Shown here: positions 11,414-22,089 of the stretch, in pieces
Layout: each line of letters opens with the position of its first letter
Numbering within the stretch: the stretch's first letter is position 1
NCBI GenBank assembly: GCA_963680875.1
Contig: OY804578.1
Coordinates: 103,383,689-103,447,688 of the forward strand
Direction of reading: 5' to 3'
DNA length: 64,000 nucleotides
From: Bathymodiolus brooksi
Lineage: Eukaryota > Mollusca > Bivalvia > Mytilida > Modiolidae
Notes under the pieces: model-generated
Databases searched by the model: none
Told to the model about the DNA's origin: nothing
What the model saw: only the letters and a program-made list of their open reading frames with translations
Translations under genes and position numbers: made by a program

Positions 11414-12709
11414 CAGTATAACCTCGTTAAACCGCCATCATCTGTCCAGCCAGATTTTGGCGTTATAACGAGTTTGGCGATAAACTGAGTAAGGACAGAA
11501 AACCGGAAGTCAACAGTTTGATTTTAAATTTGGAATGACTGACGGTTTGATTTTTACAAATTTACCGGAAATGAGTATTATCACTTACAATTATAATATA
11601 TATTCTAATATATATGTTTCATTTTAACAGTTGTAGAAAATTTCAACATTTGTAAATATAGCAGAATTTATTTTATCGAATTTGAAAAGAAAAAAATCTC
11701 CTGGAATTACGTTATTAGCACGTATACTAGCAATTTCCTTTAATATATATTAAATTCGTGTTTACGTCTTACAAATATTTACTCTCCATTTTATTTACAA
11801 TTTTTGTTTACCACAACTAAACAATAAAGTTTTTTTTCTCACTCGTTGTCGTGTCACAAGATTAATCCTGTCCCTGGGGCAAATGTACAGTTAACTTATG
11901 AATAATTGATCATTAATTGTTTAAAGAAAGGTGATAACATATGTTTATTGAAGCAAGGGTGTTATACTTTAATTGAAAAATGTTTATACAACACTTAGAA
12001 GCATGTCACCGTCAGCAAATTTGATTTCTATAACGGAAGCTGTTAAAATCTATTCACATATAAACATTTCTGTCGTTTTTACGCACACACAATCAAATAA
12101 TTCACAACATGTTCACGTGGATTATAACCCATTAAAAGAAAGGCTTGTACTTATTTCTTCATTAATGTTCAGAAAGTCGAGGTGACTGGAAGACATCATT
12201 TGCCAATATATCGATGTCGAGCTGCTTCCCAAGTTTCATTGTTCGTTGGATTCTTAATTTCCACAATTTCTCTTTTGTCGAGAATCAAGCAAATTTGGTT
12301 TACGCTTAGGCGTCGACATTTTCAACACAATTGAAAAGAACACAAACAATTTTATTAAGTTTTATTCAGAACGAAAAGTATTCAGTTCAGGGTTGTAAAA
12401 TTTTATTGTAAAGAAAACAATTAACTGTTTTCACAGCCATATCTATTTGCCTTGACTGCTTGTTTACTTACCTTGATTGACAGGCACTTCTAAAATCACC
12501 GAGGTGTGACATTATTGATTGGCATTATGATCGAGGTTTAAATAACAGTAAATTGACCGTTTGATCTTTAATTACCGTGGCGGATGGCGGTATGCGAGTT
12601 TGGCATTTTAACGGGGTTATTACTACATACGGAAAACGGAACTGCAGAAATTCTTGGCGATACGCGAGTTTGGCGGTGAATCGAGGGGCAATACAGCGGG
12701 GTTTTACTG
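11414..12709. mobile_element. TA-flanked DNA transposon with CAGT termini, pogo/Tigger-like, 1296 bp
   Basis: The left end CAGTATAACCTCGTTAAACC and the right end (read inward) CAGTAAAACCCCGCTGTATT are imperfect inverted repeats, flanked on both sides by TA (11412-11413 and 12710-12711). Just to the right, a local duplicate of the flank carries the unoccupied site 'gactatattatatcatggatg' (about 12820), which equals the left flank plus TA plus the right flank. Subterminal repeats ('gcgagtttggcg', 'cgagtttggcgataaac') recur at both ends. CAGT termini and TA target duplications fit pogo/Tigger elements of the Tc1/mariner superfamily. A minus-strand ATG at 12319 opens MSTPKRKPNLLDSRQK and then breaks by frameshift. 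This could be a transposase N-terminal remnant but is too short to name. Confidence 0.75.
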
Positions 12710-12727
12710 TATATTATATCATGGATG

Positions 12728-12830
12728 TGAGTAAAATTGGATAACATTAGTTAACCTCCGTTTATTTTGGGTCATACGGGTGTCTAAAATAGAACAAAAT
12801 ATGCATTACAAATGACTATATTATATCATG
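12728..12830. repeat. ~110-bp local duplicate of the TIR element's flank
   Basis: 'ggataacattagttaacctccgt...gtctaaaatagaacaaaatatgcat' repeats 11343-11412. It contains the empty insertion site of the neighbouring transposon. Confidence 0.8.
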
Positions 12831-13669
12831 GATGTGATTAAAAATCCTTTAAAAGGTTTGGACTATAAGATATCAATCATCTAGATAATATCAGTGAACA
12901 TCTAATGAATATATTCTAGTTAGTTTTGACAATTATTTTGCAGATTCAAGATCACGTCTAGAAAATTAAAAGCTCTGCGTTAATTCTATTGTTGCATGTG
13001 TTATTCTAATAACAATCGTTTTCCGTCGAGTTTGGTTGATTATTTTGATGATCAAAATTTAATTGATTATTAATTGCCACGCAGTTCCATCGATTTAATT
13101 GAATTATATAACATTTAGATTCTGACAGATAATGCACGTGACGCTGTTCTCAACGTCGACAATGTTATTGTAGCGTTGTGGCTTATTTTTCAATACCGAT
13201 AATATGACAAATACTTTTTGTGTTGAAATTAGACAATGTGATATATTATTTAATTTTTCAATGGAATTGATTATGCAAACAATGACATAACACTGCAAAC
13301 ACCGTGAATAATTACAATTTAACAAAGCTATTAACAGTAAATTGTGTAAAGCTTACGTGTAATCTGATTACCACTCGGTTTCTTATAGAATTTATTTATC
13401 ATGTTTCTTATAGAAATTATTTCTCCTGTTTCCAGTTTTAGATACATAATTATACCATGTTGAATGATATTCTTTTATACTTCTTTAAGCTGAGATTTAT
13501 CAACAAAATTGCATAAGGAGAAATCTGAAGATATTAAATAAGTAATTGTAGGAAATAAGACATGAACAATAGTTATATTTATAGCAAAAGAAACAAACGT
13601 GCTGATTAGACGAAATATGATTAGACTTACCACAAAAAAATTACATGCGGAGCACCTGCGTCCATCTTG

Positions 13670-13985
13670 CATTTTAGTGTGGTTCGTGTTGCTCGATCTT
13701 TCATTTTATGTGTAGTGTTCTGTAGATAATAAACGACAAAGAATACCGACGACACAATCAAAAATGGACAGTCCAGAGAAATTGGCAGAATACAAGACGA
13801 AGAAAAACAAAGCAAAACACAACACAATATGTCTTGAACACCACCATACGTAAACAAAAACAAATACCGTAACTAAGACATGTAGGTCACTGCTTGTCCT
13901 TTGGTTCTTATTCTTTTGACCATTGTATTGTTTGTCCTTCGATTTACGGCTTCCGATTACTCCATTGGTATCTTCAAACATTTCT
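13670..13985 (-). mobile_element. SINE-2 copy, interrupted
   Basis: Read on the minus strand it has the SINE-2 body 'gtttgaagatacc..tgg.gtaatcggaagccgtaaatcgaaggacaaacaatacaatgg', split by R3, then 'ctacagaacactacacataaaatgaaagatcgagc'. No tRNA-like head is kept. It is part of the duplicated unit (partner at 16930-17085). Confidence 0.65.
13728..13880 (+). mobile_element. R3 element inserted in a SINE-2 copy
   Basis: This copy of the 8060-8217 element is flanked by TGTAGAT (13721-13727) and TGTAGGT (13881-13887), a probable 7-bp target duplication with one change. The paralogous place in copy B (about 16985) has no insertion, so R3 moved after the large duplication. The host sequence on both sides belongs to a minus-strand SINE-2 copy. 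Confidence 0.7.
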
Positions 13986-14876
13986 GATTAAACTAACTAA
14001 CATGATAAGAACAATAATAAAACAAATACTGACGAATCAAAAACAGAAATCACTTTACGAGAAGGGCGTGTTTGAAGAATACCACATTCCTCGAGCGTTG
14101 AAGAATAAATATGTCAGTATGTCATATGTGATCACTGTTTACATTGTCATGAAAAAAGCTATATTACCATTTACTTCACGCTACACAATATTTTATCAAC
14201 ACCAACTGATAATGATAATATACTGTCCGGAATTTATTTACTAATGCAAAATGCTTCACAAATGTGCCAATTTTTGTTTTTGTTTTCGTCAGTTGAGTTA
14301 TTTCAATAAAGTCGCACATGTACGTATTGGGTATTTTGTATGTGTTTAAAGATAAGATCGTAATAAGGAAGAATTGCACAAAAACCACTAATCCATAAAA
14401 TTAATGGAGTAATAAAGCAAAAACGAGCGGACAACACGAACAAAAATTTCAGAGTATGTCCGGATGCTTTGAAAGGTTTAACACTATCATTTCAGGTTCT
14501 CTGAATTCTGAGAAGACCATGCTCACCCGACGTATCAGTAAGCGTATTGTCAATTATAGTGTAAGCACTATCCACATATTTGTAAATCTAATGTGGAGAA
14601 CTTTCTACTGGTATAGAAAAGTTCGGAGAAATTTTCGAACAATGCAAGAATCAACAACAACAACAATGTGGGGTAGGGCTGTCTCTTCCTTCTAACATTT
14701 TCACTCTTGTCAATAATATTTATGTTGTAGTTTGTTTGCAGGAGGATGCATCCTCTGTATTACTGTAATAATGGAACAGATGCCTCTTTGTGGTCCAGTC
14801 TTGTGATTTATTTCATGGGTCTTCCTTACATCAACATGGGAGGCTGGACACTTTTCATAACATCTAAAAGCTATTA

Positions 14877-15150
14877 AAGGGTTAGGGTTAGGGTTATGGT
14901 GTTTAACGCCACTTTCAACTATATTTCAGTTATATTATGTCGGTCAGTTTTATTGCTGGAAGAAACCGGAGTACTCGGAGAAAACCATCCAGCTTCCTTA
15001 AGTCACTGCCAAACTTTATCACATGATGTTGTATCGAGTGCATCTCGCCTGAGCGGGATTCGAACTCACAACCTTAGTGGTATTTGGCACTAATTGCATA
15101 GCTAGTTGTTGATCCAATAGACACACGACCATGACGGCCCCTAAAAGTTA
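14877..15150 (-). mobile_element. SINE-1 copy with telomere-like tail
   Basis: A tRNA-derived SINE. The head at the high-coordinate end contains a good pol III B box (GAGTTCGAATCCCGCTC on the minus strand, about 15055). The body carries the phrase 'ggttttctccgagtactccggtttc', and the 3' domain '..gttgaaagtggcgttaaacacc' is followed by the tail ATAACCCTAACCCTAACCCT (14877-14897). Its partner in copy B is at 24831-25078, so it predates the duplication. Confidence 0.85.
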
Positions 15151-15254
15151 TTAAAGAATCCATATTAATAATAACTACAGAAATATTTAACAATATGGAA
15201 TATTTAATGTAAAGGAATTTATTATTTATCTGAAATTCTGGAAAACAGTAAGTG

Positions 15255-15500
15255 TTTCTACTATTTAAAATGGTAAGAAAACATTCGAAATCAGAAGCAG
15301 TAAATCGAAGGACAGACATTTCAACGTCCAAAATGGGACAAAGAAGACAAGCAATGAACCACAATACACTACACAGAAACCTACAATTTGAGTTTCACGA
15401 ATCCCTAAAAAAAAAAACCGGAATGGACGGATGTTCTCAGGAAGGATATGCAGCTATTTCTCCACTAGTGGCACACGTCGTATTAATTCATGGCATGTAA
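15255..15500 (+). mobile_element. SINE-2 copy, 5'-truncated
   Basis: It matches the body and 3' end of the copy at 30473: 'gtaaatcgaaggacagacatttcaa', 'acactacacagaaa', 'ggatgttctcaggaaggat' and 'ccactagtggcacac'. It has no tRNA-like head. It is duplicated at 25190-25400. Confidence 0.65.
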
Positions 15501-15518
15501 GCATAGTGTGTGGAGATC

Positions 15519-17576
15519 ATAAATCAGAACGGATATACATGTAATATTGTCCCAATGATATTCCATTCCAAAAACCGCTTATAATACCTCATATTTTAAT
15601 CTAGTGCTGTAATGAAATTGTCCGTGAAAACAGTCTGATAATTATGGAAATCTATAATACGTGTAAGTTATCTGAATAAATTGCTGAAATTTGAGTTAAG
15701 GAGATTATATTTTTTGAGTAATTCGTTTGGATGAAAATAAAAACGTATATATCAAGTTTAATGCGCATGATGCATTTCTGGAATAACCGTTATCAGGTAC
15801 ACTCAAAGACAAAATATTTCAACGCCAAATAATTCAAAAGTCTTTGGGAGCAAGAAAACCGATAGTTTTTGTTCCACAAGAACCTTGTAAAAGTTGAGAC
15901 GTTGACAGATGTACACTGGAGCGTAGTCCGATAACTCTCTGTGAGGGATTGTCGTATGTGGATTACAAAATGTTTAAGTGTTATTGACGTGTATAAATAT
16001 ATTTATGGATCTCCTATAACATGGATAACATCAGTTAAGCTCCGTTTATTTAGGGTCATATACGATGTCTAAAATAGAAAGAATATGCATTTCAAATGAC
16101 TAAATTATGTCATGTATCTGAATAAAATCCTTTTTTTTTTCATTTAAGAGATTTCGACTATGCTACACCAATCATATAGATAGCATCAGTGAACATCTTA
16201 GTTAGTCTTGACAATTAATTTGCAGATTCAAGATCACATCTAGAAAATTAAAAGCTCTGCGTCAATTCTATTATCGCATGCGTTATTGCAATAAGAATCG
16301 TTTTCCGTCGAGTTGGTTGATTATTTTGATGATCAAATTTGATTGATTATTTATTGACATACAGCTACATCGATTTAATTGAATTACATAGCAATTAGAT
16401 TCTGAACGACAATACATGTAATGATGTTCACAACGTCGAAAATGTTATTTTAGCGTTGTTGCTTATTTTTCAATGCCGATAATATGACAAATACTTTTGT
16501 GTTGAAGTCAGACAATGTGATATATTATTCATTATTTCAATGGAATGGATTATGCAAACAATGACATAAAATTTCAAACGCCGTGAATAATAGAAATTCA
16601 ACATAGCTACTAACAGTAAATTGTGTAAAGCTTACGTGTAATCTGATTACCACCCGTTTTTTATAGAATTTATTTATCATGTTTCTAATAGAAATTATTT
16701 TTCCTGTTTCCAGATTAAGATACATAATTATACCATGTTGAATGATATTCTTTTATACTTCTTTAAGCTGAGATTTATCAAGAAAATTGTATAAGGTGAA
16801 ATTTGCAGATAATAAGTAATTGTAGGAAATATGACATGAACTATAGTTATATTTATAACCAAATGAACAAGCTTGTTGATGAGATTAAGCATGATTGGAC
16901 TTGCCATAATTGTATTACACACGTAGCACCTGAATTTACCCTGGGTTCGTGATGCTTGATCTTTCATTTCACGTGTAATGTTTTGTAGATCATCGTTTGT
17001 CCTTTTTCGTTTTTGCCAATGTGTTGTCTGTCCTTCAATTTACGGTTTCTGCTTACCCCTTTGGTATCTTCAAACATTTCTGATTAGATTAATATGATAA
17101 GAACAATAATAACATAAATACTGACGAATCAAAAACACTATTCGTCTTACTAGAAGGACGTGCTTGAAGAATATCACACTTCTTGAACGTTGAAGAGTCA
17201 CTATGTCATACGAGGTCATTGTTGTCCCATTGTAGCAACATTTTATCAACATCAACTGATAAGGATACTACACAGTGCGGAATTTATTTATTGATGCAAA
17301 ATGTGCCCCTTATTGTCTTGCTTTCCGACGGTTGAGTTCTTTCGATAATAGCGCAATATTACGAATTTGGTAATTCATGCATGCTAAAAAGTAAGGTATT
17401 GATAAGCGGGAATTCTAACAAAGCAGTATGCTATAAAATTATAACGGAGAAATAAAGAAAAAACGATCGGACAACACGAACAAACAATGGAGAGTGTGTC
17501 CGGATGCTTTGAACGGACTCGTTTCATTTTCTCTGAATTCGAGGAAGACCATGTTCACCAGATGTAGTGATGAGTG
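15519..17576. repeat. Large tandem duplication, copy B, part 1
   Basis: This is the counterpart of 10840-14550 without the CAGT-ended transposon and without R3. It is interrupted at 17576 by the LTR retrotransposon. The site at about 16100 ('aaatgactaaattatgtcatg') corresponds to the unoccupied transposon site. It includes an R4 copy (15735-15905) and a minus-strand SINE-2 piece (16930-17085). Confidence 0.88.
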
Positions 17577-17784
17577 TGTAACGCATTAAACTTTGACGAA
17601 ATTTAATAGGATACCTTCCGATAATGTTATTTACAAGAATTAATATATACAAACATCAAAATCCAAAGATAGTAACAGTCACAATTAAATCCGGCTTTCA
17701 ACTTCCGCAACACACTATCACCAACAACCCAAAAACCTTTCTGTGGATGACAAACAACGTTCTTCCTTATTTTCGATTGTTACA
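17577..17784 (-). repeat. 3' LTR (208 bp)
   Basis: It begins and ends TGTAAC...GTTACA, a perfect 6-bp terminal inverted repeat. It is nearly identical to 24117-24324. Confidence 0.93.
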
Positions 17785-17788
17785 TTAG

Positions 17789-17800
17789 CTCCTCCTTTTC
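17789..17800 (-). other. Polypurine tract
   Basis: GAAAAGGAGGAG on the minus strand, a few bases upstream of the 3' LTR. This is the expected site for plus-strand priming. Confidence 0.7.
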
Positions 17801-17838
17801 AGAAGATACGCACTCGTGTCCTAATTAACCCAAATCAT

Positions 17839-18225
17839 CTAATCAGTTTCAAAATCGTTTAAATACCCCGGACGACGACATGTCCTTCTTGGACGAGTTG
17901 AAACCTGGGCTTCCTCGTCGATATCTGAATCTAGATCATCTGCAATTTCACTCTCATTGTCAGTCTCATTTGCATGATTTTCAAAATTTTCGTTTTCATT
18001 TCCAATCGCGTTTTCCGCCATTAGATGATGTTCTCCCAACATAGTGCTTTCATCAGTCAAATCGTCATCAATATCGCCAAAGCTTTCTGATATTTCCCTT
18101 CCTTCTCCAGGAGCTGCAATCTGCTGCTCCGGGTCAGGATCATTAAGTTTTCTCTTGACCAAACATTTTTTTCTTTTCTTTCCTCAACTTGTTCTCGTTG
18201 TTTCTGTCAATATTGTCTTCACTGT
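17839..18225 (-). pseudogene. Acidic C-terminal tail of Pol
   Basis: The frame starting at 18162 gives 107 residues: a start rich in Glu and Asp (SESFGDIDDDL, NENENFENHANETDNESE) and an ending rich in Arg and Pro (RPRRTCRRPGYLNDF) like the tails of many Ty3/Gypsy integrases. It is separated from the integrase frame by a homopolymer run of 12-13 C/G (about 18241-18252), a likely site of frame loss. Near its start is the peptide EQQIAAP, which also occurs between protease and RT. Confidence 0.6.
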
Positions 18226-19440
18226 TTAGACCACTTTCATCCCCCCCCCCCCTGATTGATTTGAAGGTACAAACTTCTTCAGCCTATTAAAGTGAACGAT
18301 GTTGGCTTTTCCATTTCGTTTTCTGATCTTATAATCAACATCTGACATTTTTTCTAATATATCATATGGCTGTCTTTCCCAAGGACAGTGGAGCTTAGGG
18401 GATCTTCCAAGTTTCACTGCTGGGTTATGTAGCATTACGTGATCGCCTACTTTCAATTCTTTACCAGAAACTTGTTTGTGGTAATAATCTTTCTGTCTGT
18501 TCTGCGCAATGTCCGTATTTGTTCTTACTCTCTGAAATGCTGAGTTCAATTTTTGTCTCAAGGAGGAAACGTATTGGGTTTGATAATTTTCCCCTTGTAC
18601 TCCCCAAACACTATATCGATATGTAACCGAAGTTCATGTCCTAACTTCAACAGAGACGGGGTAAAGCCAGTAGTTTCATTCACACTGCATCTGTATGCCA
18701 TCATAAGGAAAGGACGTTCATCGTCCCAATTTTTCTGGTCTTCTTTGACGTTCTTACTTAACATATTCAGAAGCGTTTCATTGAATCTTTCTACTTGTCC
18801 GTCGCATTGAGAGCGGGAGGTTTGGCGCTTTAAAATCTGATTCAACCCACCATTTCTTTAGAAATGCCTGTACCAAGTCAGGGTCATTACGGTTTTCACA
18901 GTTTTCCGGTTGTTGACTGATTTTGTTTGCTTATATAATTATGAGTTTTGACTTTCCCTTTGTAAGATTGCTCGGAGTTCGGTAATTTTGTTATTACCCT
19001 TATTGCGGATGGTATGTTGTGGTCCTTTGTTTCTTTGAATCAAACAATGCAACAACTTCCTTTAACAAGTTAGACTCGAAGTCCCTTCCCTGGTCACTAT
19101 GTATAGCATAAGGAGCTCCAAAACGACAAATAAATTCCTCTACAAGCTTCTTTGCTATAGTTTTTGTCTTGCCTTGCAAATGCCTCCGTCCACTTGGTGA
19201 AATAATCGGCAATAACTAGTAGATATGTATTGCCGAGAGCAGAAGTGGGCAGGGGACCTAATATGTCCATTGCAATTTTCTCCAGTGGTGCACCGGTTTT
19301 TACTGAAATAAGAGGCGCTCTAAACTATCGAGAGGGTTTCCTCTTGGATGCACATACATGTACTATGCATTCATTGCAATACATCTCAACATCTTGAGAC
19401 CATCCTGGCCATTAATATCTATTTTTTACTTTCACTGACA
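18226..19440 (-). pseudogene. Integrase of the LTR retrotransposon, split by a 192-bp element
   Basis: From high to low coordinates: the His/Cys zinc-binding end (LHSGVGGGH and, after a stop at 19412, YCNECIVC), the first catalytic region (EKIAMDILGPLP, about 19240-19275), the second Asp in AIHSDQGRDFES (about 19090-19120), TTTYHP, then the insertion 18810-19001, then CDGQVERFN with the catalytic Glu, ending in a GPY/F-like module (GKELKVGDHVMLHNP, PWERQPYDILEK, IVHFNRLKKF). The catalytic residues are visible, but the frame is broken by the insertion, by the stop at 19412 and by shifts around 19212-19320 and at about 18560. Confidence 0.85.
18810..19001 (+). mobile_element. Short dispersed element, full copy (192 bp), inside integrase
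   Basis: The element runs from AGAGCGGGAGGTTTGGCGC to GTAATTTTGTTATTACCCTT and is flanked by ATTG at 18806-18809 and 19002-19005, which looks like a 4-bp target duplication. It splits the integrase between TTTYHP and CDGQVERF. The middle holds 'atctgattcaacccaccatttcttt' and 'gcctgtaccaagtcagggtcatta'. The last 20 bp can fold as GGTAAT-tttgtt-ATTACC. It is non-coding. Other copies are at 3273-3364, 39453-39645, 44129-44240 and 49599-49776. Confidence 0.88.
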
Positions 19441-21102
19441 TTTTCTTTGCTCCTAAATGTCCCCCTCCTACACCTGAATGTAGTTCACGCAAAATCTTCC
19501 GTTGTAAGGACGAAGGAACTATGAACTGGTAATGAAACCCCGTGGAATCTTCAAATTTCCTACTTAACACATCATTTTCTATTACAATATTCTCACACTG
19601 ACCAGGTATGCGTTTGTCAACCGTTGAATATTCCTCTTTTACATAAGGCTTTTCATCATCATTAATCTTCAGACTGTACACTTGCTTAAGATCAGGGTCA
19701 TCCGACTGAAACTTCTTCCAATCAATGCAAATACTCTCATGTATTGCCTGGCAAAACTCAGCATCACTATTTATCTCTTCCGATTCAACACTTAGTTCGG
19801 CACTATCTGCTGGCCTTCTTGACATGGTGTCCGCGTTTCCATGGCTTGCACCTTTACGATGAATAATATCCATGTCAAATTCTGACAAGTATGCCTGCCA
19901 GCGGGCTATCTGGCCTATCGGCTCCTTAAAAGTCCACAACCATGACAATGCTGTGTGGTCCGTTCGTGCCTTAAATGTTCTTCCAAGGAGATAATGTCTG
20001 AATTTTTTCGCAAAATAAACCAATGCAAGTAGCTCCTTTTTTGTTACATACTAGTTTCTTTCGCTTTTAGTTAGCGTTCTACTGGCATAGCAAATTACTT
20101 TTTCGCTATCACCCTGACGTTGTGACAGAACTGCTCCGATAGAGGTGCTACTTGCATCAGTGTCCAACGTGAATATTCCATCCACAGTTGGGTATGACAA
20201 TATAGGAGCTGTTGCCAACTTAGATTTCAACATCTGGAATGCCTCGTCACACTTGCTTGACCAAGAAAACGATTCCTCTTTCTGAAGCAACTTGTTTAAT
20301 GGAGAGCAGATTGTTGAAAACCCCTTAATGAAACGCCTGTAGTAACTAGCTAAACCTAGAAACGATTTAACGTCCCTGGCATTGGTTGGTTGGGGCCATG
20401 TTATGATAACTTCAATCTTATCTGAATCGGTCATAATGCCTTTATCAGATACGATATGGCCAAGACATTTAACACTTCTCCCAGCAAAATGGCATTTAGT
20501 CAATTTTAACTATAGACCACTTTCTCTAAATCGATCGAATGCCAACCTTAATCGTTGTAGATGCTCGTTGAATGAAGAGCTGAATATGACCACGTCATCC
20601 AGATAAATGAGGCATATTTCGAACTGAAGACCCTTCAAAACATTCTCCATTAGACGTTGAAACAATCCTGGTGCTCCCGTAAGCCCAAACGGCATAACGT
20701 TGAATTCATATAACCCATATGGCGTTGAAAATGCCGTTTTTTCCTTGTCTTCTTGCAATTCAACTTGCCAATAGCCGCTGGCCAAATCAACACAGGAAAA
20801 ATATCTGGCACCGTGTAGCGTATCAAGCGTGTCATCAATGCGGGGTATTGGGTACGCGTCTTTCTTTGTAATTTCATTACCTTTCCGAAAATCTACACAT
20901 AATCTTTTTGTGTTGTCTTTCTTTTTGACTAAAACTATTGGCGATGACCAGGGACCATTTGATGGCCTTATTACTTCTCGTTCCAACATATCATTTAATA
21001 ACTCCTTTACTTCCTGTTTTTTATGCATGGGAATTCTCCTAAGATTGTGTTTGATAGCCGGTTCGAGTCCTGTATTTATGTTATGCTTCACAACATCTGT
21101 TC
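19412..21102 (-). pseudogene. Reverse transcriptase and RNase H of the LTR retrotransposon
   Basis: The RT part (21091-20510) has VIRPSNGPWSSPIVLVKKKD, RLCVDFRKGNEIT, DLASGYWQVEL, AFSTPYGLYEFNVMPFGL and the palm box IYLDDVVIFS, all standard for Ty3/Gypsy. After an in-frame TAG at about 20507 it continues through the thumb (KCLGHIVSDKGI, VKSFLGLASYYRRFIKGF) into RNase H (FTLDTDASSTSIGAVLSQ), breaks at a TAG at about 20048, and resumes with TDHTALSWLW and the connection to integrase. A TGA at about 21101 lies just upstream of the RT. Catalytic residues are kept, so decay is by scattered stops. Confidence 0.92.
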
Positions 21103-22089
21103 AACCCATGTCAGAAGACGACTTAGAAAATATGTCTTCGTATTCTCTTAGCAGTTTCAAAATACTTTCCTTTTGGTCTTTCTCTAGATGTGAATCTATG
21201 TTGAATGATGCACTAGGAGCTGCAATCTGCTGCTCCAGTGCTATCACTTACGGCAAGAGACCCTGCAGGAGCTGCCATCTGCTCCTCCAGTGAAGGAATT
21301 TCTGATTTGCACGGACTATTCACGGGAATCAAATATCCAACTGATGTGTTCTTGTACATTGTGACGCTCTCCGACGAACCATTCATGACTCTTAGAACGC
21401 AACTATCCAATCCTTCTGTCAAAACATGTGCTGCACAGTTTCTCATGATTTTCAAACTTCAGCTTTGGTTCAAACATAAATGTTCCTGACCTCCTAAATC
21501 CCCGCTCCTTTTTCGACACTTTTCCTTCTATTAACATTTCATTTCCCGGTGGAATGCATATTGTTTGCTTCAGGCTTACACGACACACTGCTGTGCTTTG
21601 AGAAGAATAATTTATTTCACACTCACTTCTATTCACAGTAATTGTCACTGTTTGGAAATCTATTTTTGCATTATGTTTTCGAAGAAAATCAGTACCAAGA
21701 AGACAATGATGAGCCAAATCCTTTGCAATTAATATTGAATGACAGTATTTTACTCCATTGATGAAGATATTTACATCCCTGACTCCATGTATATCAATCT
21801 TTTCATTATTAGCAGAGACAACTGTAGATTTGCAGGGCGAAACGAACAACTTTGACTGATTTTTTGTCTCTATATCTTTAAAGAGATTGTAACTAATCAG
21901 AGTATATACAGAACCTTTGTAAATTAACATATCTATGGCAATATTATTAATTAATCCCTTGCATATCATTGATAATCCTACACTTGAACATGCATATTTT
22001 GAGTTAAGGTCTTGATTTTCAGCCGACGTCCGACCCTCAACCCCGGCTACTTGCCGTTTCCCGACTGTGTTTGTTTCAATTTTGGGCAA
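21103..22089 (-). pseudogene. Retroviral-type aspartic protease and linker
   Basis: The frame lies -1 to gag and overlaps its end by about 40 nt. The protease core is recognisable by its flanks (GLINNIAIDML..., VYTLIS, and later HCLLGTDFLRKHNAKIDF, which corresponds to the ILG block), but the active-site D-T/S-G triplet reads Y-K-G, so the catalytic Asp is lost. After a frameshift near 21420 the linker (VMNGSSESVTMYKNTSVGYL) leads to the RT. Two near-identical peptides, EEQMAAP and a QQIAAP relative, are encoded 52 bp apart in this linker (21267-21288, 21215-21236). Confidence 0.8.

Larger units (their letters stand above)
10840..15518. repeat. Large tandem duplication, copy A
   Basis: This copy aligns with 15519-25415 along its whole length. 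Examples are 'ctgataattatg(a/g)aaatctataatacgtgtaag' at 10957 and 15635, 'agattcaagatcacgtctagaaaattaaaagctctgcgt' at 12943 and 16223, 'tgtccggatgctttgaa' at 14456 and 17499, and 'tttatttcatgggt' at 14806 and 24763. After removing the elements found in only one copy, both units are about 3.2 kb. Copy A alone carries the 1.3-kb TIR element at 11414-12709 and an R3 insertion at 13728-13880. Confidence 0.88.

Noticed and set aside
13627..14388. Several overlapping frames with hydrophobic stretches
   Set aside because: They lie on worn SINE-2 and R3 repeats and duplicated spacer, and they are not preserved in the duplicate at 16728-17255.
14877..14899. Telomere repeat tract
   Set aside because: Only about three units, always at the 3' end of a SINE copy. 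It is not a telomere or a fusion site.
18241..18252. Poly-C run as a regulatory element
   Set aside because: It lies inside the dead Pol frame and is best read as homopolymer growth at a site of frame loss.
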